64,000 bases of DNA from an uncultured Muribaculaceae bacterium. GTDB taxonomy: Bacteria; Bacteroidota; Bacteroidia; Bacteroidales; Muribaculaceae. The DNA lies in the NCBI GenBank assembly GCA_910576775.1, contig CAJTJV010000001.1, forward strand, positions 1-64,000, written 5' to 3'. Under the pieces are notes generated by a model that was given only the letters and a program-made list of their open reading frames with translations, searched no databases and was not told the origin of the DNA. Positions 1 to 8,765 of this stretch are shown here, piece by piece. How positions within the stretch are numbered: the first letter of the stretch is position 1; each line of letters begins with the position of its first letter. The translations under genes and the position numbers were made by a program.

Positions 1-569
1 CGCACTACAAAAGTGAAGAATATCCCCGGACGTGTAAGTATACACGAAAGGCCCGCAGAGGCTGACGGCACCATGTTCGGCGACTGGGAGATGGACACCA
101 TTGTGGGCAAGGATGGCAAAGGGGCTATCGTGACTCTCACGGAGAGAAGCACGAACATTCTGCTGATGGAACGGCTGCCTCATGGCAAACATCCTGAGCC
201 CTGGCAAAAGCCGTTATCAGACTGTTGTTCCCTTACAGGCACACAATTCGCACCATCACTACTGACAATGGTTCCGAATTCCGCTGCCATCAGTTGATTT
301 CAAAGGCATTGGCGCCAAAAGGCGAAAAGAATCCAAATCTGGTGTTTTTCGCTGACTCATACGCTTCATGGCAGAAAGGAGCCATTGAGAATGCCAACAA
401 ACTTATCCGGCAATATATCCCAAAAGGTACCGACTTTTCATCCCTGACGGATGAATATATCCGTAAAGTCCAATATAAAATCAACAGCAGACCTCGTAAA
501 AAACTCAATTTTGACACCCCGAAGAATGTTTTCTTCAGACTAATTGCTAATTTTGCACTTGCCAGTTGA
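1..569 (+). pseudogene. IS30-family transposase remnant, 5' truncated by the window edge and frameshifted
   Basis: Catalytic part of an IS30-family DDE transposase, which moves an insertion sequence by cut-and-paste or circle intermediates. The reading frame enters from the window edge. GDWEMDTIVGK carries the first Asp and TITTDNGSEF the second. KGAIENANKLIRQYIPKGT carries the Glu, followed by the family's NxRPRKKLNFxTP signature. Between the first and second Asp the frame changes at about 198: one base is missing in GAGCCCTGGCA, and the continuation ALAKAVIRLLFPYRH reads in the frame of 225-569. Normal members are single ORFs, so this copy is probably dead. The last codons (ending at 569) run into an AT-rich stretch resembling an IS end. 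The element lies directly upstream of the rplU promoter. Confidence 0.8.
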
Positions 570-652
570 GAGTAGGAATTATTTTTCACTGATTTTACTG
601 CGGAACCATAAAAATATTTTGCCGGAAAGAGATTTTTTGCTAATTTTGCACT
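544..652. repeat. Pair of 16-bp direct repeats at IS end and rplU promoter
   Basis: The 16-mer ttgctaattttgcact occurs at 544-559, at the 3' end of the IS30 transposase frame, and again at 637-652, where it contains the -7 box of the rplU promoter. The copy inside the IS therefore also carries TAATTTTG and could act as a second, outward-facing promoter element. Whether the repeat arose from insertion or by chance is not decided by the sequence. Confidence 0.6.
618..648 (+). promoter_or_regulatory. Promoter of rplU-rpmA
   Basis: Bacteroidetes sigma-ABfr type: TTTG at 618-621 and TAATTTTG at 641-648 with a 19-bp spacer. Predicted transcript start is near 655, giving a leader of roughly 85 nt before rplU. 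Confidence 0.7.
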
Positions 653-740
653 CAGATTTTCCGCAATAGGCTTCACAAAGCGAGGTTTGCGCAAGCACAG
701 CCCTCCGCCTCAGCGACTTAACATTATCATATATTTATAA

Positions 741-1061
741 ATGTACGTAATCGTAGAAATCCAGGGACAGCAGTTCAAGGCAGAAAAAGACCGTTTTCTG
801 TATGTACACTACCTTGGTGAGAATGTAAAAGAAGGCGACAAGGTTGAATTCGACCGCGTTCTTCTTGCCGATGTTGACGGCAGCGTCAAAGTCGGAGCTC
901 CCACAGTTGACGGCGCAAAAGTTGTTTGCGAAGTTGAAAAATCACTCGTCAAAGGCGACAAAGTAATCGTTTTCAAGAAAAAACGTCGCAAAGGCTATCG
1001 TCGTAAAAACGGCCATCGCCAGTATTTCACCAAGATTGTCATCAAAGACATTATCGCCTGA
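741..1061 (+). CDS. rplU: 50S ribosomal protein L21
   Basis: Large-subunit ribosomal protein L21, 106 aa, the usual bacterial length. The start MYVIVEIQGQQFKAEK and the basic C-terminal KKKRRKGYRRKNGHRQ segment that contacts 23S rRNA are both present. It is followed after 44 bp by rpmA, the near-universal L21-L27 pairing. Transcription should start at the promoter just upstream, since the only upstream gene is a transposase remnant. Confidence 0.97.
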   Translation: MYVIVEIQGQQFKAEKDRFLYVHYLGENVKEGDKVEFDRVLLADVDGSVKVGAPTVDGAKVVCEVEKSLVKGDKVIVFKKKRRKGYRRKNGHRQYFTKIVIKDIIA

Positions 1062-1105
1062 TTGTTCCACCAACGCATCTGCGAAAATAAAAACAAGAAT
1101 CCACT

Positions 1106-1369
1106 ATGGCACATAAAAAAGGCGTCGGTAGTTCAAAGAACGGCCGTGAATCAGAAAGCAAACGTCTGGGCGTCAAGATTTTCGGCGGCCAGTTCGCAAA
1201 AGCAGGTAATATTATCAAACGTCAGCGCGGAACCGTACACCACCCCGGTCTGAACGTCGGCATGGGTAAAGACCATACCCTCTATGCACTCATCAACGGC
1301 ACCGTAAGCTTCACAGAAGGGAAAAACGGACGTAAGTTCATCAATATCGTTCCCGTAGCAGAAGCATAA
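1106..1369 (+). CDS. rpmA: 50S ribosomal protein L27
   Basis: L27, 87 aa, located at the peptidyl-transferase centre of the large subunit. The N-terminus MAHKKGVGSSKNGRESESKRLG and the IIKRQRGTVHHPGLNVGMGKDHTLYAL core are typical. The protein begins directly with the mature AHKKG sequence, so it lacks the cleavable N-terminal extension seen in Firmicutes. It is second in the rplU operon and is followed by a strong terminator. Confidence 0.97.
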   Translation: MAHKKGVGSSKNGRESESKRLGVKIFGGQFAKAGNIIKRQRGTVHHPGLNVGMGKDHTLYALINGTVSFTEGKNGRKFINIVPVAEA

Positions 1370-1394
1370 ATCCTGCACAGAACCTTATCAAAAA

Positions 1395-1445
1395 CGACAG
1401 CGAGCGCTGCGCCTCTCCGGCGCTTCGCCGCTGTCGATTTTTTTT
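1395..1445 (+). terminator. Rho-independent terminator of rplU-rpmA
   Basis: CGACAGCG (1395-1402) pairs with CGCTGTCG (1429-1436). An inner agcgc/gcgct stem extends it, and the T run occupies 1438-1445. Confidence 0.85.
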
Positions 1446-1466
1446 AAATTTTCCACATACCGCCCC

Positions 1467-2273
1467 ATGAAACTGAAGAAATTATTCTGCGCAGCACTCA
1501 TTGCAACATCTGCCCTAAGCGCTGGAGCCTGGAGTCAGAAAGGACACGACACCGTGGCGTACATCGCCGAAAAGCACCTTTCACAAGCAGCCGCCGACTC
1601 TGTGGCGTCGCTCTTCGACGGACGTTCTCCCGTATACTGGGCCAACTGGCTCGATAACGCCAGCCACACCCCCGAGTATGCATACACAAAGACATGGCAT
1701 TATAAGAATATCGACGCCGGCGTGGAATATGACAAAGCTCCGCTCAACAATAAAGGCGACGTCATAACGGCCGTCAACGAACAGATTGCCATCCTTTCCG
1801 ACTCCGTCAGTTCACGAGATCAGAAAGTACTGGCTCTCAAAATCCTCATACATACTGTCGGCGACCTGCACCAACCAATGCATATGGGGCATCTGAGCGA
1901 CCTTGGCGGCAACAAATGGAAAGTGGTTTTCTTCGGCCGCGACACCAATCTGCACAGCATATGGGACGGCTCGCTGATGAACAGCGGCCACGCATGGGGC
2001 TATAAGGAATGGCAGGAACAGCTCGACAGACTCTCTCCCGAACAGGAAGCCATAGAGGCAGCCGGCACCGTTGATGACTGGGGACGCCAGACTTACGAAA
2101 TCGCCAATCGGGTATATGACTATTTCCCTGAAGGCGCAAAAGTATCATACAACGAAGTCGCCGCGTGGACTCCCGTCATAGAGCTCCAGGTTCTTCGCGG
2201 AGGTCTCCGTCTCGCCCGCATCCTAAATGCGATTTTCGATCCAGCATCAACTGAAGCCCCATCCAATTTCTGA
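1467..2273 (+). CDS. Secreted S1/P1-type zinc-dependent nuclease
   Basis: Member of the S1/P1 nuclease family: trinuclear-zinc single-strand nucleases and 3'-nucleotidases, here exported. Residues 1-21 form a signal peptide (MKLKKLFCAALIATSALSAGA), giving a mature N-terminal Trp whose backbone is a zinc ligand in this family. Further ligand motifs follow: GHDTVAYIAEKHL near residue 26, NWLDNASH, HTVGDLHQPMHMGH and GGNKWKVVFFGRDTNLHSIWD. Length 268 aa is normal for bacterial members. It is a single-gene unit between two terminator/promoter pairs. A role in extracellular nucleic-acid scavenging is inferred from the family. Confidence 0.93.
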   Translation: MKLKKLFCAALIATSALSAGAWSQKGHDTVAYIAEKHLSQAAADSVASLFDGRSPVYWANWLDNASHTPEYAYTKTWHYKNIDAGVEYDKAPLNNKGDVITAVNEQIAILSDSVSSRDQKVLALKILIHTVGDLHQPMHMGHLSDLGGNKWKVVFFGRDTNLHSIWDGSLMNSGHAWGYKEWQEQLDRLSPEQEAIEAAGTVDDWGRQTYEIANRVYDYFPEGAKVSYNEVAAWTPVIELQVLRGGLRLARILNAIFDPASTEAPSNF

Positions 2274-2312
2274 AAGGCGCCACCGCGCTTTATAGTTTTT
2301 TAAGGCAGGCAC

Positions 2313-2344
2313 TTTCAGCAATCGGACTATTATACGTAACTTTG
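2313..2344 (+). promoter_or_regulatory. Promoter of glyS
   Basis: TAACTTTG at 2337-2344 with TTTC at 2313-2316 (spacer 20). The leader before glyS is about 35 nt. Confidence 0.6.
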
Positions 2345-2384
2345 CATCCAATAACAGAAAACAAACATCTCAACCATATACGAC

Positions 2385-3929
2385 ATGGCACAACAGGACG
2401 ACGTCTTCAAGAAAATCGTATCGCATGCTAAAGAATACGGTTTCGTCTTTCCCTCCAGTGAAATATACGACGGCCTTTCCGCCGTATACGACTACGGCCA
2501 AAACGGCGTAGAACTTAAAAACAACATCAAAAGCTACTGGTGGAACGCCATGACGCTCCTCCACGAAAACATAGTAGGCATCGACTCCGCCATCTTCATG
2601 CACCCCACAATCTGGAAAGCATCCGGGCATGTCGACGCTTTTAACGATCCTCTGATTGACAACCGCGACAGCAAGAAACGCTACCGCGCGGACGTGCTTA
2701 TCGAAGATCACATAGCAAAATTTGACGACAAGATAGCCAAAGAAATAGCCAAAGCCGCAAAACGCTTCGGCGACGCATTCGATGAAGCACAGTTCCGAGC
2801 CACCAACGCCCGTGTCCTCGAGCATCAGACGCACCGCGACGAAATTCACGAACGCTTCTCCAAAGCAATGAACGACAACGACCTCGACGGTCTGCGCCAG
2901 ATCATCCTTGACGAAGAAATCGTATGTCCCATTTCAGGCACCAAGAACTGGACCGAGGTACGCCAGTTCAACCTCATGTTCAAAACCGAAATGGGATCAA
3001 CCGCCGATGGAGCAATGACAGTATATCTCCGCCCGGAAACGGCACAAGGCATCTTCGTGAACTACCTCAATGTGCAGAAAACCGGCCGCATGCGCATTCC
3101 TTTCGGTATCGCACAGATTGGCAAGGCATTCCGCAATGAGATTGTAGCACGTCAGTTCATATTCCGCATGCGCGAGTTCGAACAGATGGAGATGCAATTT
3201 TTCGTGCGCCCCGGCGAAGAACTGAAATGGTTCAACCAGTGGAAAGAATGGCGTCTCAAATGGCACAAGGCTCTCGGCATGGGTGACGACAAATACCGCT
3301 ACCACGACCACGAGAAACTCGCACACTACGCCAACGCAGCCACAGATATCGAATTCCGCATGCCGTTCGGATTCAAGGAGGTGGAAGGTATCCACAGCCG
3401 CACGAATTTCGATCTCTCGCAGCATCAGAAATTCTCCGGCAAAAAAATCGAATATTTCGATCCGGAACTGAACCAGAGCTACACCCCATACGTCATAGAG
3501 ACCTCTATCGGCGTCGACCGAATGTTCCTCAGCGTCCTCTGCTCAAGCTATGATGAAGAACAGCTTCCCGGCGGAGATACCCGCGTTGTCCTCCACCTGC
3601 CGGCACCTCTCGCTCCGGTAAAATGTGCGGTTCTTCCTCTCGTACGCAAAGACGGGCTCCCCGAAAAAGCCCGTGAGATTGTCGACGACCTCAAGTTTGA
3701 TTTCGCAACACATTACGAGGAAAAAGACGCTATCGGCAAACGCTATCGCCGTCAGGATGCTATTGGTACCCCCTACTGCATCACCGTCGACCACCAGACG
3801 CTCGAAGACAATACAGTTACCCTTCGCGAACGCGATTCGATGGAACAGACACGCGTGAATATCGCCGACCTCCATCGCCTTATCCAAGACAAGGTAAGCC
3901 TCTCGTCGCTTCTCCGCAAACTCAAATAA
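2385..3929 (+). CDS. glyS: Glycyl-tRNA synthetase, alpha2 (eukaryote-like) class II type
   Basis: Charges tRNA-Gly with glycine in the cytosol. It is the single-chain homodimeric form (514 aa) usual in Bacteroidetes, not the two-subunit E. coli type. Class II motif 2 is seen in FRNEIVARQFIFRMREFEQMEMQFF. Motif 3 is GVDRMFLSVL, followed by the anticodon-binding domain (VLHLPAPLAPVKCAVLPLVRKDGL onward). The early MAQQDDVFKKIVSHAKEYGFVFPSSEIYDGLSAVYDYG start is typical. lemA follows after 11 bp, so the two are probably cotranscribed. Confidence 0.96.
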   Translation: MAQQDDVFKKIVSHAKEYGFVFPSSEIYDGLSAVYDYGQNGVELKNNIKSYWWNAMTLLHENIVGIDSAIFMHPTIWKASGHVDAFNDPLIDNRDSKKRYRADVLIEDHIAKFDDKIAKEIAKAAKRFGDAFDEAQFRATNARVLEHQTHRDEIHERFSKAMNDNDLDGLRQIILDEEIVCPISGTKNWTEVRQFNLMFKTEMGSTADGAMTVYLRPETAQGIFVNYLNVQKTGRMRIPFGIAQIGKAFRNEIVARQFIFRMREFEQMEMQFFVRPGEELKWFNQWKEWRLKWHKALGMGDDKYRYHDHEKLAHYANAATDIEFRMPFGFKEVEGIHSRTNFDLSQHQKFSGKKIEYFDPELNQSYTPYVIETSIGVDRMFLSVLCSSYDEEQLPGGDTRVVLHLPAPLAPVKCAVLPLVRKDGLPEKAREIVDDLKFDFATHYEEKDAIGKRYRRQDAIGTPYCITVDHQTLEDNTVTLRERDSMEQTRVNIADLHRLIQDKVSLSSLLRKLK

Positions 3930-3940
3930 GCGAATATAAA

Positions 3941-4552
3941 ATGAAAAAATACATCTTTCTCGGCGTATTGGCCCTTATTGTCATCATTCTGTTCTTCAGC
4001 GGGCGTGGCACCTACAACTCCATGGTTACACTCGAGGAAAACGTCGACAACGCCTGGGCAAAAGTCGAAGTACAGTACCAACGCCGCATGGACCTTATTC
4101 CCAACATTGTCGAGACTGTCAAGGGCTACGCCGCCCATGAAAGCCAGACATACGAAAATGTGACACGAGCCCGCGCAGGTCTCACCGACGCTTATAACGA
4201 AGCCGGCGAACTCAAAAACAGCGCCACTCCCGCCGACCCGGCCAGCTTCGAGAAATACAACGCCGCACAGGACCGCCTCAACCGCGCACTCGACATATAC
4301 GTAAACGCCGTACGAGAGGCATATCCGGAACTGAAGGCCAACACAGAATTCGAAAACCTCCAGACAGTTCTCGAAGGCACCGAAAACCGCATCGCTACCG
4401 AGCGAGGCCGCTACACCGATGTCGTAAAAGAATACAATGTCGCCGTCAAGCGTTTTCCCGCCAACCTATGGGCCGGCATATTCGGATTCAGCGCCAAACC
4501 GCAGTTCAAAGCCGACGAAGCCGCAGCTACAGCTCCTAAAGTACAATTCTGA
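3941..4552 (+). CDS. lemA: LemA family membrane protein
   Basis: LemA family, 203 aa, of unknown biochemical function. There is one N-terminal membrane helix (residues 4-20), then a long helical domain with the family signature YNSMVTLEENVDNAWAKVEVQYQRRMDLIPNIVETVKGYA. It sits between glyS and an FKBP lipoprotein gene, with gaps of 11 and 8 bp, suggesting one transcript. A partner TPM-domain protein, frequent next to lemA, is not present here. Confidence 0.92.
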   Translation: MKKYIFLGVLALIVIILFFSGRGTYNSMVTLEENVDNAWAKVEVQYQRRMDLIPNIVETVKGYAAHESQTYENVTRARAGLTDAYNEAGELKNSATPADPASFEKYNAAQDRLNRALDIYVNAVREAYPELKANTEFENLQTVLEGTENRIATERGRYTDVVKEYNVAVKRFPANLWAGIFGFSAKPQFKADEAAATAPKVQF

Positions 4553-4560
4553 TTATTAAA

Positions 4561-5115
4561 ATGAAAAAACTCCCCGCACTAATAATCGCCGTTCTTCTTG
4601 TCCTCGCTGCCTGCAACAGTTCCGAGCAGTCGACGTGGGAACAGTACACCGACTGGCGCGAAGCCAACAACGCATGGCTCGCAGAACTACGGAACAAGAC
4701 TAATCCCGACGGCACACCTTACTATAAGGTGATAGTCCCGGATTGGAATCCCGGCTCATATGTACTTGTCCACTACTACAACGACCGCGCCGAGACAGAA
4801 GGCAAATTATCCCCGATTTACACCAGCACAATTGACGTCCGCTACCACCTGTCGCTCTACAACGGCACACCCGTCGATTCGTCAAGCACTCTGACAGAGA
4901 ACGGCCCCGGAGTCTACCGCTGCCGGCTCAACAATATGATTCAAGGCTGGGGTATCGCACTCCCCGACATGCGGTGCGGCGACACAGCGGAAATCATCTG
5001 CCCTTACGGAGTTGCCTACGGGAGTGCATCTCAAGGAGCGGTATTACCCTACTCCAATCTCCGTTTCGGCGTACGCCTTGTCGACATTCCCCATCTGGAA
5101 TCATCACCTTACTGA
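4561..5115 (+). CDS. FKBP-type peptidyl-prolyl isomerase lipoprotein
   Basis: Lipoprotein with a lipobox (LAAC, Cys18) and a C-terminal FKBP-like domain: VRYHLSLYNGTPVDSSST, then IQGWGIALPDMRCGDTAEIICPYGVAYG and PYSNLRFGVRLVDI. The fold matches FKBP-type prolyl isomerases that assist folding in the periplasm. The middle is short (184 aa overall), so catalytic activity should be treated as predicted. It is last in the glyS-lemA unit, ahead of a terminator. Confidence 0.85.
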   Translation: MKKLPALIIAVLLVLAACNSSEQSTWEQYTDWREANNAWLAELRNKTNPDGTPYYKVIVPDWNPGSYVLVHYYNDRAETEGKLSPIYTSTIDVRYHLSLYNGTPVDSSSTLTENGPGVYRCRLNNMIQGWGIALPDMRCGDTAEIICPYGVAYGSASQGAVLPYSNLRFGVRLVDIPHLESSPY

Positions 5116-5140
5116 GCATCGGAACCAAACGAATAATCAA

Positions 5141-5170
5141 GACATCCGTCGACGACGGGTGTCTTTTATT
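5141..5170 (+). terminator. Rho-independent terminator after the FKBP gene
   Basis: A 10-bp stem (5141-5150 with 5154-5163, one G-U pair) closes a 3-nt loop and is followed by TTTTATTTT. Confidence 0.85.
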
Positions 5171-5242
5171 TTCCTTTTTAACATATTCAATTTTTGGCAA
5201 AAAAAGACTTGTCGCAGGGTATTCTCATCGGCAATTTTTTTG

Positions 5243-5250
5243 TACCTTTG
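5243..5250 (+). promoter_or_regulatory. Promoter -7 box of purH
   Basis: TACCTTTG matches TAnnTTTG, 31 bp ahead of the purH ATG. No good TTTG lies at the usual -33 distance. The position supports the ATG at 5282 over the longer open frame that begins upstream. Confidence 0.55.
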
Positions 5251-5281
5251 CATTTTGAATATTCCAAAAGAAGCAATAACG

Positions 5282-6823
5282 ATGTCGTCTACAAAAAAAA
5301 TCCGCAGCGCATTGGTTTCGGTCTACCACAAAGACCACCTCGAACCCATTATCACACAGCTCCATAAGGCCGGTGTACGCCTTATCTCGACCGGTGGCAC
5401 CCGTTCCTTTATAGAAGGTCTCGGCTATTCCTGCACGGCAGTCGAAGACCTAACCGGCTATCCTTCTATTCTCGGTGGCCGCGTAAAGACTCTCCATCCC
5501 AAAATTTTCGGCGGCATACTCGCCCGTCGCGATAATGAGAGCGATAACAAAGAATCAGAACAATACAAAATAGACCCCATCGATCTCGTAATCGTTGACC
5601 TTTACCCCTTTGAAGAAACAGTGGCATCCGGAGCATCCGAAGCCGACATCATAGAAAAAATCGATATAGGCGGTATCTCGCTTATCCGCGCGGCCGCCAA
5701 GAATTTCGCCGACGTCGCCATCGTGGCCTCGAAAGCACAATATTCCATCCTTGCGGACATCCTTGACACCCGTGGTGCCGAAACCACCCTTGAGGATCGC
5801 CGCCTGCTCGCTCGCGAGGCATTCGCAGTATCGTCCGGCTATGACTCAGCCATCTACAACTGGTTTGCCGGCACAACAAAATCCGAAGATAGTCCTCTGT
5901 CGGCACTCCGCGTCGCTGTCGACGGCGCAATGCCATTGCGCTATGGCGAGAACCCACACCAGAGCGCATCATATTTCGGCAATTTCGACGCACTCTTCGA
6001 CAAAATCCACGGTAAAGAAATCAGCTATAACAACCTGCTCGACATAGATGCCGCCTGTTCGCTGATAGATGAATTCAACGGCACAACTGTGGCTATCCTC
6101 AAGCATAACAACGCCTGCGGATGCGCAACACGCCGCACAGTGACGGAAGCATGGGCTGCGGCTCTCGCAGGCGACCCCGTATCGGCCTTTGGCGGAATCA
6201 TCATATGCAACCGCAAAATAGAGGCGGATGCAGCCGCAGAAATCAACAAGATTTTCTTTGAGGTGGTGATAGCGCCCGAATTCAGCGAGGACGCTCTCGC
6301 ATTACTCTCCCAAAAGAAAAACCGCATCATCCTGCGCCGCAAGGCAGCAGCACCTTCCTGCAAAAAAATGCGCACTATTCTTGGAGGCATGCTTGTTCAG
6401 GACAACGACGCAAAAGTTGAAACCCGCGATGACATGAAACTCGTCGCCGGCGACTCCCTTTCCGACAGCATTGCAGCCGATATGATTTTTGCCAACATTC
6501 TTGTGAAGCACTCCAAAAGCAACGCTATAGTACTCGCCCGCGACGGACAGCTTCTTGCATCCGGCGTAGGCCAGACCTCACGCGTGGACGCCCTGCGCCA
6601 TGCCATTGAAAAAGCTCACTCTTTCGGATTCGACCTCAAGGGAGCTACTATGGCATCGGATGCATTCTTCCCCTTCGCCGACTGCGTAGAAATAGCACAT
6701 AAGGAAGGCGTCGACAATGTCATCCAGCCCGGAGGCTCCATCCGCGACACCGACTCGGTGGAATACTGCCGCAACAACGGCATGACTATGGTAATGACAG
6801 GCTTCCGTCATTTCCGCCATTGA
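5282..6823 (+). CDS. purH: Bifunctional AICAR formyltransferase / IMP cyclohydrolase
   Basis: Catalyses the last two steps of IMP synthesis. The N-terminal MGS-like IMP cyclohydrolase domain (about residues 1-150) has LISTGGTRSFIE, GGRVKTLHPKIFGGILARR and the VDLYPFEETV motif. The C-terminal AICAR transformylase domain has PLRYGENPHQ, the KHNNACG segment, and ASDAFFPFAD...VIQPGGSIRD...MTGFRHFRH. Length 513 aa is normal. The ATG at 5282 was chosen because it follows the -7 box and starts with the conserved KIRSALVSVYHK. mreB follows 23 bp downstream. Confidence 0.96.
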   Translation: MSSTKKIRSALVSVYHKDHLEPIITQLHKAGVRLISTGGTRSFIEGLGYSCTAVEDLTGYPSILGGRVKTLHPKIFGGILARRDNESDNKESEQYKIDPIDLVIVDLYPFEETVASGASEADIIEKIDIGGISLIRAAAKNFADVAIVASKAQYSILADILDTRGAETTLEDRRLLAREAFAVSSGYDSAIYNWFAGTTKSEDSPLSALRVAVDGAMPLRYGENPHQSASYFGNFDALFDKIHGKEISYNNLLDIDAACSLIDEFNGTTVAILKHNNACGCATRRTVTEAWAAALAGDPVSAFGGIIICNRKIEADAAAEINKIFFEVVIAPEFSEDALALLSQKKNRIILRRKAAAPSCKKMRTILGGMLVQDNDAKVETRDDMKLVAGDSLSDSIAADMIFANILVKHSKSNAIVLARDGQLLASGVGQTSRVDALRHAIEKAHSFGFDLKGATMASDAFFPFADCVEIAHKEGVDNVIQPGGSIRDTDSVEYCRNNGMTMVMTGFRHFRH

Positions 6824-6846
6824 TAATCATTTACCAATAGAAATAA

Positions 6847-7866
6847 ATGAGACTATTCTCTCTTACAAAAGAAATTGCAATCGACCTTGGCACCGCCAAC
6901 ACGATTATAATACATAATGACAAGATTGTCATCAACGAGCCATCTATTGTAGCTCTCGACACCCGCACCGACAAGCTTATTGCCGTCGGTAAAGAAGCCG
7001 CACAGATGGAAGGCAAAGGCCACCCCGGCATCCGCACCGTCCGTCCGCTCCGACAGGGAGTGATTGCCGATTTCAATGCAGCCGAGCTTATGATCCGCGG
7101 CCTTGTAAAGAAAGCAAGCACCAAAAACAACTGGTTCTCGCCCTCACTCCGCATGGTGGTCGGTATCCCGTCGGGTGCATCCGAAGTCGAGGTGCGCGCC
7201 GTACGCGACTCTTCAGAACACGCCGACGGCCGCGACGTATACATGATTCACGAACCGATGGCAGCCGCTCTCGGCATAGGTCTCGATGTTGAAGCTCCGG
7301 AAGGCAACATGATTGTCGACATCGGCGGCGGCACAACGGAAATCGCCGTCATCTCTCTGGGCGGTATCGTCAGCAACCGCAGCATCAAGGTTGCAGGTGA
7401 CGACCTCACCGAAGACATACTCAACCATATGCGCCGCGCTCACAACATCAAGGTAGGTCCCAAAACCGCAGAACAGATCAAGATGCATGTAGGCTCCGCA
7501 CTCACCGAGCTCGACAATCCGCCGGAGGATTTCGTTGTCCACGGTCCTAACCTCATGACATCTCTGCCTCTTGAAGTACCCGTAAGCTATCAGGAAATCT
7601 GCCACTGCATAGAGAAGACAATCTCAAAAATCGAGGCCGCCGTTCTCGCCGCTCTCGAGCAGACACCACCCGAACTCTATGCGGATATCGTACGCAACGG
7701 CATATGGCTTGCCGGCGGCGGCGCCCTTCTGCGCGGCCTCGACAAACGCCTTATCGACAAGATCGGCATCCAGTTCCATGTGGCCGACGACCCGTTGCTC
7801 TGTGTGGCAAAAGGTACCGGCGTAGCGTTGAAAAACATCCACCGCTTCTCCTTCCTTATCCGCTAA
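6847..7866 (+). CDS. mreB: Rod shape-determining protein MreB
   Basis: Actin-like ATPase that organises lateral cell-wall synthesis at the inner membrane. 339 aa, with phosphate 1 motif AIDLGTANT, phosphate 2 motif IVDIGGGTTEIAVISLGG and adenosine motif WLAGGGALLRGLD. It is first in a contiguous plus-strand cluster mreB-mreC-mreD-mrdA-rodA with short gaps, which together encode the elongasome core. Confidence 0.97.
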   Translation: MRLFSLTKEIAIDLGTANTIIIHNDKIVINEPSIVALDTRTDKLIAVGKEAAQMEGKGHPGIRTVRPLRQGVIADFNAAELMIRGLVKKASTKNNWFSPSLRMVVGIPSGASEVEVRAVRDSSEHADGRDVYMIHEPMAAALGIGLDVEAPEGNMIVDIGGGTTEIAVISLGGIVSNRSIKVAGDDLTEDILNHMRRAHNIKVGPKTAEQIKMHVGSALTELDNPPEDFVVHGPNLMTSLPLEVPVSYQEICHCIEKTISKIEAAVLAALEQTPPELYADIVRNGIWLAGGGALLRGLDKRLIDKIGIQFHVADDPLLCVAKGTGVALKNIHRFSFLIR

Positions 7867-7887
7867 TCCGACAAACGCACCCCCGGA

Positions 7888-8757
7888 GTGAACGAACTTT
7901 TCGCTTTTCTGGTGCGACACAGCAAGTGGCTTGTGTTCACCTTTCTGGTGAGCGTGAGCTGCATGCTGCTTTTTCATAACGATCCCTACCGCCAGCACGT
8001 CTACCTCACGTCGGCCGGGCGCCTGGCTTCAGCGGCCTATAAAAGCGCCAACAACGTAACCTCCTATTTCAATCTCCACGAAATCAACGACGGTCTGAAC
8101 CGCCGGAATGCAGAACTGGAGGCCGAGATAGTTCGGCTTAACGAGAAAATCGGCATCATGACAGAACAGGGCTATACCGACACGCTCGCTATAGACTCCG
8201 GAGTGAAACATTTCGAATTCATCGTTGCCAATGTAATCAACAACAGCATAGCCCGTCCCTACAATTACCTCACAATCAACAAAGGTAGCCGCGACGGCAT
8301 CCGTCCAGAACTCGGAGTCGTGGATCGCAACGGTGTCGTAGGCATCGTCAGCAATGTGGGCCCATCGTCGGCACGAGTCATATCGCTTTTGAACCCGCAT
8401 TTCCGCCTGTCGTGCAAAATCAAACGCAGCGAATATTTCGGGTCTCTCGTCTGGGACGGCGACCGCCCCGACGAGGCTTTACTCGAAGAACTGCCACGAC
8501 ACACGGTATTCAATGTCGGCGACACAATCGTCACCAGCGGTTATTCGGCAGTATTTCCTGCCGGTCTGCCCGTAGGTGTCGTACTTGATGACAATACCGA
8601 CCGCAACCAGAATTTCTTCACTCTCCGCGTACGTCTGCTAACAGACTTTACCACTCTCAGCAACGTCCAGGTAGTTGTCAATAATGAGGCCGACGAGATA
8701 AAAGCACTTTCTGCGGGCGAGGAAAACGACTCTAAAAAGAACCCATTCGGCAATTAG
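7888..8757 (+). CDS. mreC: Rod shape-determining protein MreC
   Basis: Bitopic elongasome scaffold linking MreB to PBP2. There is one N-terminal membrane helix (residues 14-28), a coiled coil around residues 66-95, then the periplasmic double beta-barrel with SRDGIRPELGVVDRNGVVGIVSNVG. The start is GTG at 7888, which gives the expected short cytoplasmic tail MNELFAFLVRHSK. The gap to mreD is 8 bp. Confidence 0.93.
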   Translation: MNELFAFLVRHSKWLVFTFLVSVSCMLLFHNDPYRQHVYLTSAGRLASAAYKSANNVTSYFNLHEINDGLNRRNAELEAEIVRLNEKIGIMTEQGYTDTLAIDSGVKHFEFIVANVINNSIARPYNYLTINKGSRDGIRPELGVVDRNGVVGIVSNVGPSSARVISLLNPHFRLSCKIKRSEYFGSLVWDGDRPDEALLEELPRHTVFNVGDTIVTSGYSAVFPAGLPVGVVLDDNTDRNQNFFTLRVRLLTDFTTLSNVQVVVNNEADEIKALSAGEENDSKKNPFGN

Positions 8758-8765
8758 GCTGCTTC

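Noticed and set aside
13..569. Programmed frameshift in the IS30 transposase
   Set aside because: IS30-family transposases are normally single ORFs and no slippery A or T run is present at the shift; a one-base deletion is simpler.
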